A DNA stretch of 39,192 bases from Gamarada debralockiae (taxonomy: Eukaryota; Ascomycota; Leotiomycetes; Helotiales; Hyphodiscaceae), in contig NXFV01000354.1 in the NCBI GenBank assembly GCA_002803225.1, positions 1 through 39,192 of the forward strand, in the 5' to 3' direction. Under the pieces are notes generated by a model. It was not told the origin of the DNA and made no database searches. It saw nothing but the letters and a program-made list of their open reading frames with translations. Made by a program: the position numbers and the translations under genes. This document shows positions 9,508 through 19,400 of this stretch, piece after piece. Position 1 is the first letter of the stretch. Every line of letters starts with the position of its first letter.

Positions 9508-9710
9508 AGAGAATATTAGGAAATATCCCTTCCTAGTTCTGCGGTGCTAAGGCACGAGTATAGTTTTTCATTGTTCCTAGCTGGAGGTCCTTTTTCACTC
9601 TTTTTCCGTTAATAATTTCTGACTTAATACTAGAGCCTTTACTGTGGGGTCGTGCGAAGAACTCCTCTAATGATTCCTTTTTTAGTATTAAGGATATTGA
9701 AATAATAACT
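9508..9710 (-). pseudogene. Coding relic, possibly of a recombinase-like protein
   Basis: On the reverse strand one frame stays open for about 45 codons (peptide includes LEEFFARPHSKG and GTMKNYTRALA), then has a TAG and, a few codons later, a TAA at the LTR boundary. A 'TMKNYTRAL' segment recalls the start of the core-binding region in fungal tyrosine-recombinase-like or FluG-like proteins, but this is weak. It is clearly degenerate. Confidence 0.28.
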
Positions 9711-10078
9711 TGTACGAACTAGAAGATAGGAGATAATTGATAAAACGAATTATAATAGAAAGATTTAGGAAGTCAGTCGAACGATAAGGTTAAAGAAGGG
9801 AGGTATTCAGATCATATAAGTACGGAGGAAGGAATTTATAGAGGGAAGAGCAGTACTCAATTCAGGGACATCCATATTGAACCGACTTACACCGTAGACA
9901 AAGCACTAGGTATATTATTGGAAAGTGTCTACTTTGGGATGCTTGGGAACTTGTTTGGGCTCCTTAAGCATTGTCGGTAAAACTTGACGAAAATGATATG
10001 AGAGAACGGAGGTCAGATCAAGTGTGATTGGCTAAAAAGCAAGAAGTCAAAACATGTGGCGATTTGCTAGATCTTCCT
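9711..10078. other. Gene-free AT-leaning stretch
   Basis: There is no open frame of useful length and no repeat I can identify. Probably transposon debris between the coding relic and the CCTGAG-rich element. Confidence 0.4.
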
Positions 10079-10083
10079 CAGGA

Positions 10084-10210
10084 TGCTCGGGGTGCTCAGG
10101 CGAGTTGCTCAGGGTGCTCAGGGTGCTCAGGTGAGGTGCTCAGGTGAGTTGCTCAGGTTGCTCATGCGGCTCAGGCGAGTTGACTGAGCCGAGGGTGATT
10201 AGCGCCTGAG
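10084..10210. repeat. Left arm of an element: GCTCAGG array
   Basis: At least seven copies of GCTCAGG spaced 9-13 bp apart, often as GTGCTCAGG or GAGTTGCTCAGG. GCTCAGG is the reverse complement of CCTGAGC, which dominates the array at 10369-10482, so the two arrays face each other as subterminal inverted repeats. The arm ends with GGTGATTAGCGCCTGAG (10194-10210), which matches 568-584 with one mismatch. Confidence 0.65.
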
Positions 10211-10270
10211 CAGGCGCGGCAAGCTGCCTAACCGAATGCGACGCACAAGAGAGAAAGAATTGTTTCACAA

Positions 10271-10611
10271 TACCACGAAAGTCAGACTCTAATCTCATCT
10301 TCGCTGGTTCCGTTTTAGTCTCCGGACGTGAGCAACCGCTGCTTTAACCTGAACTCAGGGTGAGCGTACCTGAGTGTACCTGAGCAAGCCTGAGCCGAGC
10401 CTGAGCAAGCCTGAGTAGAGCCTGAGTAGAGCCTGAGTAGAGCCTGAGTAGAGCCTGAGTAGAGCCTGAGCACGACCTGAGTCAGCCTACGCACTATAAG
10501 TGGAACCCATTTTGGCCTCCTGTGTGCTCCGGCTACAGTTTCCTGACCGAATTTTGCCCGGGAACCCGTTTCTGCTCTCTTACAGGGTTCCTGCTAGAGC
10601 AATTTCGGATC
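10271..10611 (+). repeat. Repeat family copy A, with 11-bp tandem array
   Basis: Copy A begins with a 46-bp stretch (TACCACGAAAGTCAGACTCT... through GGTTCCGTTTTA) that is identical in copy B at 14050. Similarity resumes after the central array to the end (…CTAGAGC.ATTTCGGATC). Inside, 10369-10482 is an array of CCTGAG-containing units, with five exact copies of CCTGAGTAGAG (11 bp) starting at 10410, 10421, 10432, 10443 and 10454. Copy B has only a few units, so the array expanded or contracted after the copies separated. Confidence 0.8.
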
Positions 10612-11214
10612 ATTCGTGTCACGAAGCCAAAGATTAGCATTCAGCGTCGTTTCGACTATGAATCTACTACTTCTACGACCCGACCGGGGTTGTAGGCCTG
10701 AGTGCTAGTCCCATAGGACCTAACTTCATCATATGGTTACAAAACTCCCAGTCTCCTATCGCCACACTTGCATCAGCAGAGCCAGAACTTCAAGGGAAAT
10801 AATAGCCATCCAACGTGATATCAAGAAATGCTCACCTATCTCCCTCACCGCTCCAGAGGTACTGGAGCTTGAACGCTGTGCACTATTTGATGTCGTTGTT
10901 ACCCTACATTGTCGGAAGGAGAAACCGAATGAGAGCAGCGTTTGAACCGACGTCAACGTTAAGATGACAGTTGGGAAAGTCGTAGAAGCTGCGATGAGCA
11001 TGTCAACGAGAAAGCAGCCGCAATTTCATATTCATTTGTTTGGCCATCGGAAAATTTATGTCAGAGTGAGAGCCAATCCTTGTATTCATCTACCACAGCT
11101 TTTCAACTTTTACTCGCTCGTGCTACCATCCAAATGCTACATTATTCTTTGACTCCACATCTCTTCTTCGATGTCCTCTTATGACTTATCGCACTCATAG
11201 GGAATTGCGAATGT
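10612..11214. other. Gene-free stretch downstream of the T5orf172 gene
   Basis: It contains a 70-codon plus-strand frame (10733-10945) with no recognisable domain and an antisense frame over the same bases; neither can be supported. The right end serves as the 3' region of the minus-strand T5orf172 gene. Confidence 0.4.
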
Positions 11215-13514
11215 TCAAGCGCTCCCCTCTCTGACCCATTTGTTATATCGATTGATTCGTTCATAATGATATGACGAGACATTGGGCACATTGCCGCCCC
11301 CAAGAACCTTTTCTAGGAGACAGGTTTCGGTAGAGTCAGGCTTGGGCAGCAAAGTCAACCTCCTAGCCCATTCCTCTTTGATTGTACCATCAGAAGTATA
11401 AGCGCGACAAGTGAAATCGCGCCATAAGTAGACTGAATGAATCGCCACATCTTCAGTGACATCGAACCATTCTCCATGTTCTGATTGAACTGCTTCGTTG
11501 TTATACTCAGGGTGATGGTGACCCTCGCAGCTTAGCTTGGCTCGGAAATTCTGCAACTCCAAATGAACAAGCTTTGTGACTCGCTCGGGAAACTTAGTAC
11601 GTATGGCTATCACGTTGACTTGATCGAAATCTTGGAGCTGGCATCCGGCTTGAAATTGCTGTTTGCGTATGTTGATATCTGTAGCTTTCCCAATCTTGCA
11701 TAGCTTTCTATGGGGCGACTTGAAGATGTGCACATAGCCTCCTAGTAAATATGGCGAGTTCATCTCTTTGATTAATTCCTTGTCAATGATATCTTGAGAA
11801 TGAATCCGATTTGTCTGCTGGATGGCTCCTTGGAATGAGGACAGAATTGTAGGTGTCTTCGGCCGGGAATCTTGAGTTACAGTGTTTTGTTCCTGGGGAA
11901 TCGCTTCTTTGATGACTTCTTTAGATGCCGAAGAGGCAATGGTTTCTGACGGAGGACTCTCGTCCATCGGTCGCACATTAATGAACACCGGCGCTGGAAC
12001 TGACTGACGCTGGCGCTTGGTTCTCAAATCGTCGGCTGGATGATCTTGAGGGTGTTAGCATTTTGTGATGTAATTGTATCTTTGAAGCTCACCAGGCGAA
12101 GACGCACGCTCAAGAAAATCCTTGCGACTTAGCATGGTCCCAAATTTAGGTTCGAACGAGCGGCTGGGTAATGAGAATTCAAACTTTTGCGTTGGTGAAT
12201 CCAGTGGTGTCCTTCCTCCAGCATGCTCAGTGCTTCCGAAGTCGTATTTCTCCCCCAAACGTGAAGATAGATTAGAAGTTGATCTCGGTCTATTCAACGA
12301 CGTTGTTCGAAAGGAAATATCCTCCCTCTCGTCGTTCGAGAAAAATTGAACGGACATCCAGAAATCGGCGTTGAACTTCGACATTGCTTCTTCCTTTGAC
12401 AATCGTTGCTCTGAAAAGACGGCCCACTTCTCAGAGTACATTCGTGGTAGGTCTCCAATTGCATGCCCAGGACAGAGAACCAATCTAGGTAGGGGTTCTA
12501 TGTCAAGCTCTGATCCAGATGTAGAGTAAGAGCTTAAAAGCTCTCGAGCCTTAAGCAGTTGCTCTTTATGTATGACTGCCGGGCATCGCCAACCATCTGA
12601 AGTCATGGCGATACATTTCAGATTTTCCTGGTACATGATCTCGAGGTTTGCTACTCCCAATTCAATCGAGGCGTAAGACTCCATGCCTACAAGAACCGAA
12701 ATTTCTGGCAGATTTTGGGCAGCACGATCAGGCTCGGGTTCAGACGGACTCGGTTTTTCATAATCGCTGTTTATTTGCACCTGAGCTGCTCTATCCAGGT
12801 TATTCAGATAATTCTCGTCTATTGCCAAGTTAGCTGGATGACTATGAGAGTTAAGAATATAAGACCGAAAGCCCTAAAACTCCGTGCATCAACCTGACAC
12901 TTTTTGAAGTCATAGAATAACTTGCCTTTGGTGGAACTGTTAGGTGCAGAAACTGGCCTTCCTTGATTGTCTGGTGTAGATCTGGAGGACATAGCAATAT
13001 CGGGCAAAGAGCTTTCTTTATTGTCAATTACAATGGCTGATTGGTAGTCGACAACTGTACTCTCGAAGTGGGGATGGTCTTGCTTCGAGCCGTATACTGA
13101 CAACCAGTCGAGAAACAACGCATTGTGATAAACGGTCTTTCCCCAGTGCGTGGAACAGAGCATCAATGGCATCAGTTTAATAGGTGCCTGGATGTCAGTT
13201 AAGTCGAATTGATCCAAATTGGCAAGGAAATTTGAGTCGAGCAAAGTAATTTCTTTGCGACATCTCCCAAAAGAATGAAAAGCGGCGCAAATGACGAAGC
13301 CAGTCTGTGACGTCTTCAGGTTCTCGAGCGCTTCATTGAAGGTTATGACCTGTCGTCTCGATCGTGGTTTGTAGCTATTATGCGGAACCTTGAGGGCAGT
13401 TTTGACGCTATTTTTGAAAGTCGAGAGGGTCGGCATTGGAAGTGTGCGAGCGAAGATTGGGTGTGAAATAATAGATGAGGTTTGCTGTATCGAGTCGAGA
13501 ATTGAGAACATCAA
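11215..13514 (-). CDS. T5orf172 (GIY-YIG-like) domain protein, 727 aa
   Basis: Exons are 13514-12901, 12841-12093 and 12035-11215. Introns of 59 bp (GTGTCA...CATAG, branch TTAAC) and 57 bp (GTGAGC...TCCAG, branch CTAAC) are in phases 2 and 1 (total 2184 bases). The C-terminal exon carries the T5orf172 signature: GGYVHIF (about 553-559), KIGKATD (568-574), an Arg near 578, ERVTKLVHLEL (606-616) and HGEWFDV (641-647). This GIY-YIG relative occurs in fungal MUG113-like proteins and is presumed to bind or cut nucleic acid. Two upstream modules share the layout C.A....G.RC...(30-40)...LC..H, one in exon 1 (CAAFHSFGRC...LCSTHWG) and one in exon 2 (CIAMTSDGWRC...LCPGHAIG), suggesting paired Zn-binding units. 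The first intron is the less certain join. The gene is bracketed by repeat copies A and B. Confidence 0.82.
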
Positions 13515-13965
13515 AACGAATTAAAGAGCACATCGAATGTCGCACAAAGCTAAAGATAAGGGGCCGGTAGATGCCCACGTGTGGCTGATTGCATAATCCT
13601 GTTTCAGGGATATGCAGGAGCGCTCTTGTTTTGAAAAATTGTTGAATGTTGGTGTTGATTTTATCCAACTTGAGGAGGGGAGTAAGCGCCGGGAATTCCC
13701 CCGAGAATTGCGCTTCCTCATCGGTTCGGCGCCAACCTCTCCTCTCAGTGAACCAAAACGGTGATGAAACAACCCGCTCGGACCTATGAGAAATCCACGC
13801 GCGTTCATCTTTGGGAAAGGCCCAAGTGTAACATTACTGGTCTTGTGCAGTGGCACTTATGGGAGCAAGTTAAATACAAGGTGTAGACTGGACCGAAATA
13901 AAAGCTTTATTCTGGAGCTCTAGTTCAATACATATCTGCTTCTTGATTGTTTGAAGAATTCCGCC
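13515..13965. other. Upstream region of the T5orf172 gene
   Basis: A presumed promoter region of about 450 bp. Two short minus-strand frames overlap the coding start and have no recognisable domain. No gene is supported. Confidence 0.4.
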
Positions 13966-14040
13966 GCAGGCCAGGATTGAACCGCAGGCCCTGAATCGCA
14001 TGCTGTAGCTGAGCTTTCGGCATCGCCGATGGCTAAAATT
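13966..14040 (-). repeat. tRNA-like sequence, possible SINE head or tRNA relic
   Basis: On the reverse strand, AGCTCAGCTACAGCATG resembles a tRNA A box (TAGCTCAG.TGG.AGAGCA) and GGTTCAATCC is a near-consensus B box about 30 bp later. The 3' acceptor strand CTGCGGC can pair with GCCG.A. at the 5' side in about five of seven positions. T-arm pairing is poor, so it is not a functional tRNA. It directly abuts repeat copy B at 14050. Confidence 0.3.
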
Positions 14041-14049
14041 AGGTATTAT

Positions 14050-14290
14050 TACCACGAAAGTCAGACTCTAATCTCATCTTCGCTGGTTCCGTTTTATCTC
14101 CGGATGTGAGCTGCAGCCGCTTTAACCTGAGCAGAGCCTGAGCATCCTGAGCACGCCCTGAACTAGCCCGCCCATATAGTGCGGGTCCCATTTTGGCAGC
14201 CTGTGTGCCTCGGCCTCAGTTTCTTAGCCGAGTTTGCCAGGCACCTGTTCTGCTCCCGTTATAAGGTTCCACTAGAGCCGATTTTGGATC
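14050..14290 (+). repeat. Repeat family copy B
   Basis: Same orientation as copy A. The first ~46 bp are identical, and the rest aligns with substitutions. The CCTGAG array is short here (CCTGAGCAGAG, CCTGAGCAT, CCTGAGCACG at about 14129-14160), which explains most of the 100-bp length difference. Copies A and B enclose the T5orf172 gene. Confidence 0.8.
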
Positions 14291-15110
14291 CTCAATAGGA
14301 TTACTATACAAAGTTAAAAGTATACTATTCCACAAACTTCTTCAACGCATAAAGAAGGCAACAATATTATGGAGAAACATATTGTAATAACTACTCTTGT
14401 ACAGAAGTATATTTTCTATTACGTCGCAATAGTAAGTGGCAGATCATTCTATATGGTATCCAAGGTAATAATAGCGCTAATATTAAGGGGCATATTTGTT
14501 ACGATCTCTCATTGGACAAATGACTATTCATATACTCTAGCCTTAGTAGCAAAGCTGCGCTAGGTAGCTAATGAAAGTTCTGTAATAGAACCCCTAATTC
14601 TGGGTGTACAAAGGCACAAAGCGGTCCTAAAGTTTTATGGAGAAAGTGCATTTCAAGAATGTAGAAACACACTACTGATCCAGGTCATGACAGTCGTTGT
14701 CATCCAGAAGTCACGTGCACTTTTCAGCCAATAACCTTTGCCCAGCAGGTGCCGTGGTGCTGAAAATCAACCAAACTTGTCTCCCTGTTTCAAACCATAC
14801 ACATTCCAATCCATTCTTTTCTAGTTTTTGTCTATCATTGCAAAGTAAAGCCGCACAATACCATGCCAAGTCCAAGGACACAGTGATTGGTTACCTTCGA
14901 CGGAGTCAGCCAAACTCGCGTAAAGGCAGCGCATCATCACATCACGTCTTGCCCTCAGCCTCATTCATGTAAAACAACGATAAGTAAGGCGCACTCCTTC
15001 AAAATCTGAATCGTTTCTTGAGAGCAGTCACTTCTAGTATTTGAATGATCAAGTGACAGACATTGCTTGGTTTTATATCTTCATCGAGCTGAAACAAGTC
15101 CCAGTAGTGC
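14291..15110. other. Gene-free stretch before the 2EXR gene
   Basis: Short frames at 14369-14563 and 14697-14972 show no domain and no splice partner. The right end is the presumed promoter of the 2EXR gene. Confidence 0.4.
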
Positions 15111-16157
15111 ATGAGGGAATCATTTGCCGCGGAGCCGAGAAGGCTTCTGAGTTGGCTGCCTAGTCATATCCGCTCTCTTCCTGGTGTACAGAAGACAGGC
15201 CATTCAAAATCATCGGCAAAGGGAATGCAAGCAGCTCGAATCGCAACTGATCACAATTCACCACCCTCGCCATCACGGTCCCCCATCTCCATTTTCACGC
15301 CCACAACATCAAAACCCTCCACCACATTTCACAAATTCGCTCTTTTGCCTTCCGAGCTCCGCCTCCAGATCTGGGAACTCGCTCTCTTCACCACTCCACG
15401 GGTCATCCAATTCAACGAAGTTATCAGCATCCCCAAACCATTCAGTAACCTGAGATCCAACCACCTACTTGTCTCCACGCCTATACCACCAAGTCTACAA
15501 ATCTGCAGCGAAACCAGAGAACTGGCTTTGAAACGCTACATATTCTCGAATGGGAATATTAAACTCTATCTCGACCCGGAAATCGACTCGCTGTATTTCA
15601 GTTACCGTTGCTCAGAAAACACGTTACATATTTTTACTTGCTGCGCGAAGATAGAGGATTTGCGGAGGTTGAAGAAGCTCGTAGTTAACGAGAGGTTTCT
15701 TTCCATCCTTGGACGACCTGTGTGGAATGGTTCGGGTCCAACATCCTTCGAAGGACCAGCGTTCAAGCTCCTCAGCGGGCTGGAAGATCTGATTGTGGTA
15801 CAACGACCAGAAAAAGGAAAATCACGCGGCCTGAGCACCCTGGGACCGCTGTTCTATGAAAGACATTGCACAACATGTCAGAAGATGGATTGGTGGGTTG
15901 GTATGGATGGATGGATATTCCCTACCTACTGGCAGTTTGTGACGGCCGAACGCAACGAAGTGGAAGATATGATGTCGGAGAATGCTTATAATGGAGTGTT
16001 GAAACTGGTGCCTACAACAAGATCTAGATGGCTTGAAGGATTCGTGAATAGGAGAATGCAAAATGTGTGTAGGGTGGGTTTTGATAGGGGGCAAAGAAAG
16101 ATTAGGGCTTGTTCTGTTGCGGGATTGCATCGGTTTGTTGACCTGCTCAACGAGTGA
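15111..16157 (+). CDS. 2EXR domain-containing protein, 348 aa
   Basis: A single-exon gene. The 2EXR module occupies residues ~73-200. It starts with the family hallmark FHKFALLPSELRLQIWELAL followed by PRVIQ, and a second part near SLQICSETRELALKRY. 2EXR proteins are a large fungal family of unknown biochemical role, often highly variable between strains. The C-terminal half has Trp/Cys-rich HCTTCQKMDWW (about 250-262). The first ~70 residues are Ser/Pro-rich and disordered. The ATG at 15111 gives the longest protein; an internal ATG at 15225 (residue 39) would remove only disordered sequence and cannot be excluded. Confidence 0.85.
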   Translation: MRESFAAEPRRLLSWLPSHIRSLPGVQKTGHSKSSAKGMQAARIATDHNSPPSPSRSPISIFTPTTSKPSTTFHKFALLPSELRLQIWELALFTTPRVIQFNEVISIPKPFSNLRSNHLLVSTPIPPSLQICSETRELALKRYIFSNGNIKLYLDPEIDSLYFSYRCSENTLHIFTCCAKIEDLRRLKKLVVNERFLSILGRPVWNGSGPTSFEGPAFKLLSGLEDLIVVQRPEKGKSRGLSTLGPLFYERHCTTCQKMDWWVGMDGWIFPTYWQFVTAERNEVEDMMSENAYNGVLKLVPTTRSRWLEGFVNRRMQNVCRVGFDRGQRKIRACSVAGLHRFVDLLNE

Positions 16158-19100
16158 TGGGTCAAGACAGAGTGTGGCTCGAAAACTGTATCGCCCTGCG
16201 ATAAGGGGCTGAAAGATGTCTCTATCCTCAAGAGATGTTTGCTACCAATCGGGGCTCTCTAAAGAGGCTCATCGAACGCCGTCAGGCATTATCTCTAGCA
16301 TGCCGTCGGTATTTCTCTGTGAATGACTCTGTGCGCGTTGGAGCCCAAATTTGATCCTCCAAGGCAGAGACTGGGTTTCGTTGCACATCGGAGTTTAAGC
16401 GAGAGGATATCGGTAGGTTTCCAGGAGGTATCCCGCTGGATTAGGAAGAAAGGGGAACTCGCGTAAACTCTGAGAGAACGATGCTCAGGAAGGACAACAG
16501 AGCGGACGAAAGAGTAAGAAGTTCACGTTGGTGTTGGCGGTTTGTTGGCTGGTTGAGCTTGGAGATTGAGGTTGTGGGAAGATGGTTTGAGACTTCGAGG
16601 GCTGAGGAGATCTCGTTATAAAGCTGATTCTCAAATGCTCTCTTGGTGAATTTAGCTAATACTAGTAATAATCGAAGAGATAGAGCGTCACTAAGCAGTT
16701 GCGAGGGGTGTCAACTTAATCGTACTTCTCGTGGCTCGTTAGCGGATATTTCTGGGGGCCTGGTCCGTAATGGTGACCTAAGAATATACTTTGTACTGTG
16801 TGATGAAAAATATCTTACCAGTATTTGAATTCATAAAGTTGTCAAGGTGAAGAGTTCGCTTGTATTGGTCTGTTCCGGGGAAAGGGGGGCCAAGCGAGGG
16901 GTATGTTCCGGATAAAAAGTATGCTTAGAAGTAGCTCTGGACGTCAATACTCTTAAGATTTGTCAATCGTTGTCCTACTACTGCGGAGCAGCGGCGTGTG
17001 TATTTGTGAAGCAGTTATAGTGGCGAAGAGAAATTGAATAATTGCTAAATAGATTGAAGTTCTAGACTTGACGCGACGTTCGAAAAGTTCCAAACCCACT
17101 ATTCATGTGCAACCAAGGTCGGAAGGACACAAAAACGACTATGTGAGAATTCTTTATATGGGTGAATAAGGGAGCCAGAACTGGTGTCCTTACTCAATGT
17201 CTCTGTCCATCTTGATAGAGGGGCTGTTTTCAACGCAGCCGGCATAGTAAAATGTATATATAGCCAATACGGAAACTAAAACCTATTCCCAAAGGAGGAC
17301 AAGAGAGGGTCTCCTCTGCATGCTCTTGCTGATTCGTCGGCGTGTTCATAGCTCAGGGCTAGGCTCCAGGTTAGAGCAGCAACAGCACAGGTCCAAAGAC
17401 GTAAATGGAAATGCTTATGTCGAGATTCCGATATGGAATTACCTGTTTCTGCATATGATGGAGACGGATATTCTTCAGATACTGCATCGTGAGCGGAGTC
17501 CTTGCAGGCGAGCGATGACGAATATTTAATTGGAGACTCTGTTACTTTTAGGGCTAGAGATCCAACCAAAGCAGAAGATACTGTTGACAGGCCTAGAAGG
17601 TACTGTGATATCTGTATGATTTGGAAGGACTGTATATGGTAGACTTTCGGTAAGACCGAGAGTATCAGAGTAGTCGTAGGTCAGGCCGAATAGCTAGAGT
17701 CAGAAATAGTAGATATAAGGAGTAGGTTGCGTCTTGTAGGAAAGGAGGTAGAAATGAAGAATCGAAGAAAATCAAGCCTTTTTTTGAGACTAGCCTTACA
17801 TGCACCCCTGTTCACTGGCCCCTCATACCGACAGATACCTTGGTCGGAGATTCGGTGAAAGCAGAGGATGCTTTTCAGGACACAGATTATAGTATTAACT
17901 TGAAGGGATTGTACAAGGTTGGACAAGATGGAGTCTACTGCTTCTCTTGGTGAAAGCCCTGCTACAAAGAGTCAGAGGACCCCAAAGATGATCAGCAAGT
18001 AGCAAGTGTTAGGGTGAGAGATTCGTTCCTGCTATTTGCGATCTGGCTCAGAAACGATTGAGGTGAATTGTGCTGAGCTTTCAATAGAGTCCTATCAAGA
18101 GAACAAGGAATAAGCAAAGGAACACTCTTTCGACGACGTTAGTTGGCTCGTTAAATTCTTATCGCATAATCAACGCCGCCACGAGGATGAATTACTTGAC
18201 GCGCTGGCCTTATGGGGTGCAGTATGCAAAGGGACGAAGAGGCGGGCTCGGGAGGGGTATATGAGAAAGCGGCCTGGTACGAATTTTATCCCTAGACACC
18301 TATTCCTGCATATGGTTTGCGAAGACCTGACACTTCTGCAGGATTCAAAGGTTTCTTGCTTTTCTGGGGAGCAGTGATATCTTTGGACGTCAGCCGATAC
18401 TGCCGAACAATCCGCTTATCTGCAAGCTAACATTACAACTGATCTAGCAATCCGAATTGCTTCCGTTGATGGCTGCCTAGCAAAATCTGTCAAAGATGTA
18501 TGACTAAGGAAGCCAACAGGTCCTAACCCAAGTGTCTAGAGTATGCTTTGCTTGAGACAAGTCCGTCCAAGATTAGCACCGGACGTATGGGGTAACAACC
18601 TCTGCCAAGCATGTTTCGCGGTAGAAAACGTGCAGAATTGTACTGGATGATCAGACTCAATCAGTTGATTGAAAACAAGTTCTTGTGCCTTGTCTTATTT
18701 TGCTATGAAGGCCTAGGCTCAGTCTCTTCAGGATGATGATGAGTATCTGTAGGTGCTTGGAACAATTCGGACACTAATAGCCCACGAAAATCAGAAATGT
18801 CTAATCTAGGAATAACAAATTCTTAGATCAATCGTCCACAGATTGAGATCGGATAGTTGGGGCATAAAGAAGGCTTGCTAGAAGTAACGCACAATATTGT
18901 GGCGTATAGTCACTGTGACAGCCACTGGAAGTGACTTAACAAGGCTGGAAAACTTAGTATCCCGTGAGCCCGTCCACGGTGTTTGAGAAAACTAATAGCG
19001 TAAGCACTATTGGGGGTTGACGAGACGAGTTGCGATTATGAGTTGCGAATTGCATAGTGCTGAGAAGAAACAAGCGGAGAATGAGGGGGGTGTCGATGAA

Positions 19101-19400
19101 AAGACGGAGACATGACCAGACTGCGGATGTTGTATTAGGGGAATCGGAGGCGGGGCAGGCTGAATCTGAAAGCTTACTGTTATAGGATGGTCGGAGGGGC
19201 GATATGACGATGTAAGTGCAAAACGCGTCGAACATCGGAAGATCGGGAGTGTCTAAAATTTTTATAAACACTAGAACGGAAAAGCGGACGGACGATAAGA
19301 ATTTTGAAAGGGGACTCAATTGAACATCTTAATACTGTAAGTCACTTCGAGCTTCACCATGCCATAGTAAACATGCTTAAAATAGCCTTGCTAAACGTGT
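16158..19400. other. Long gene-free stretch with possible remnants
   Basis: I find no intact gene across 3.2 kb. Open frames are short and frequently stopped. The only stretch that reads like protein is 18114-18377 (+), open for 87 codons between a TAA and a TGA, with a peptide containing VSWLVKFLSHNQRRHEDELL and FIPRHLFLHMVCEDLTLL. It has no Met near its start and could be an exon of a dead gene. The remainder may be old, mutated repeat sequence. Confidence 0.45.

Noticed and set aside
10369..10482. CRISPR-like array
   Set aside because: Units are 11 bp and contiguous, without unique spacers, in a eukaryotic genome; it is a tandem repeat.
13966..14040. Functional tRNA gene
   Set aside because: A- and B-box-like motifs are present, but the T-arm and part of the acceptor stem do not pair.
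11215..14290. Idea that the T5orf172 gene is a homing endonuclease in an intron
   Set aside because: It is a nuclear-type three-exon gene with its own promoter space, and no host gene is split around it.
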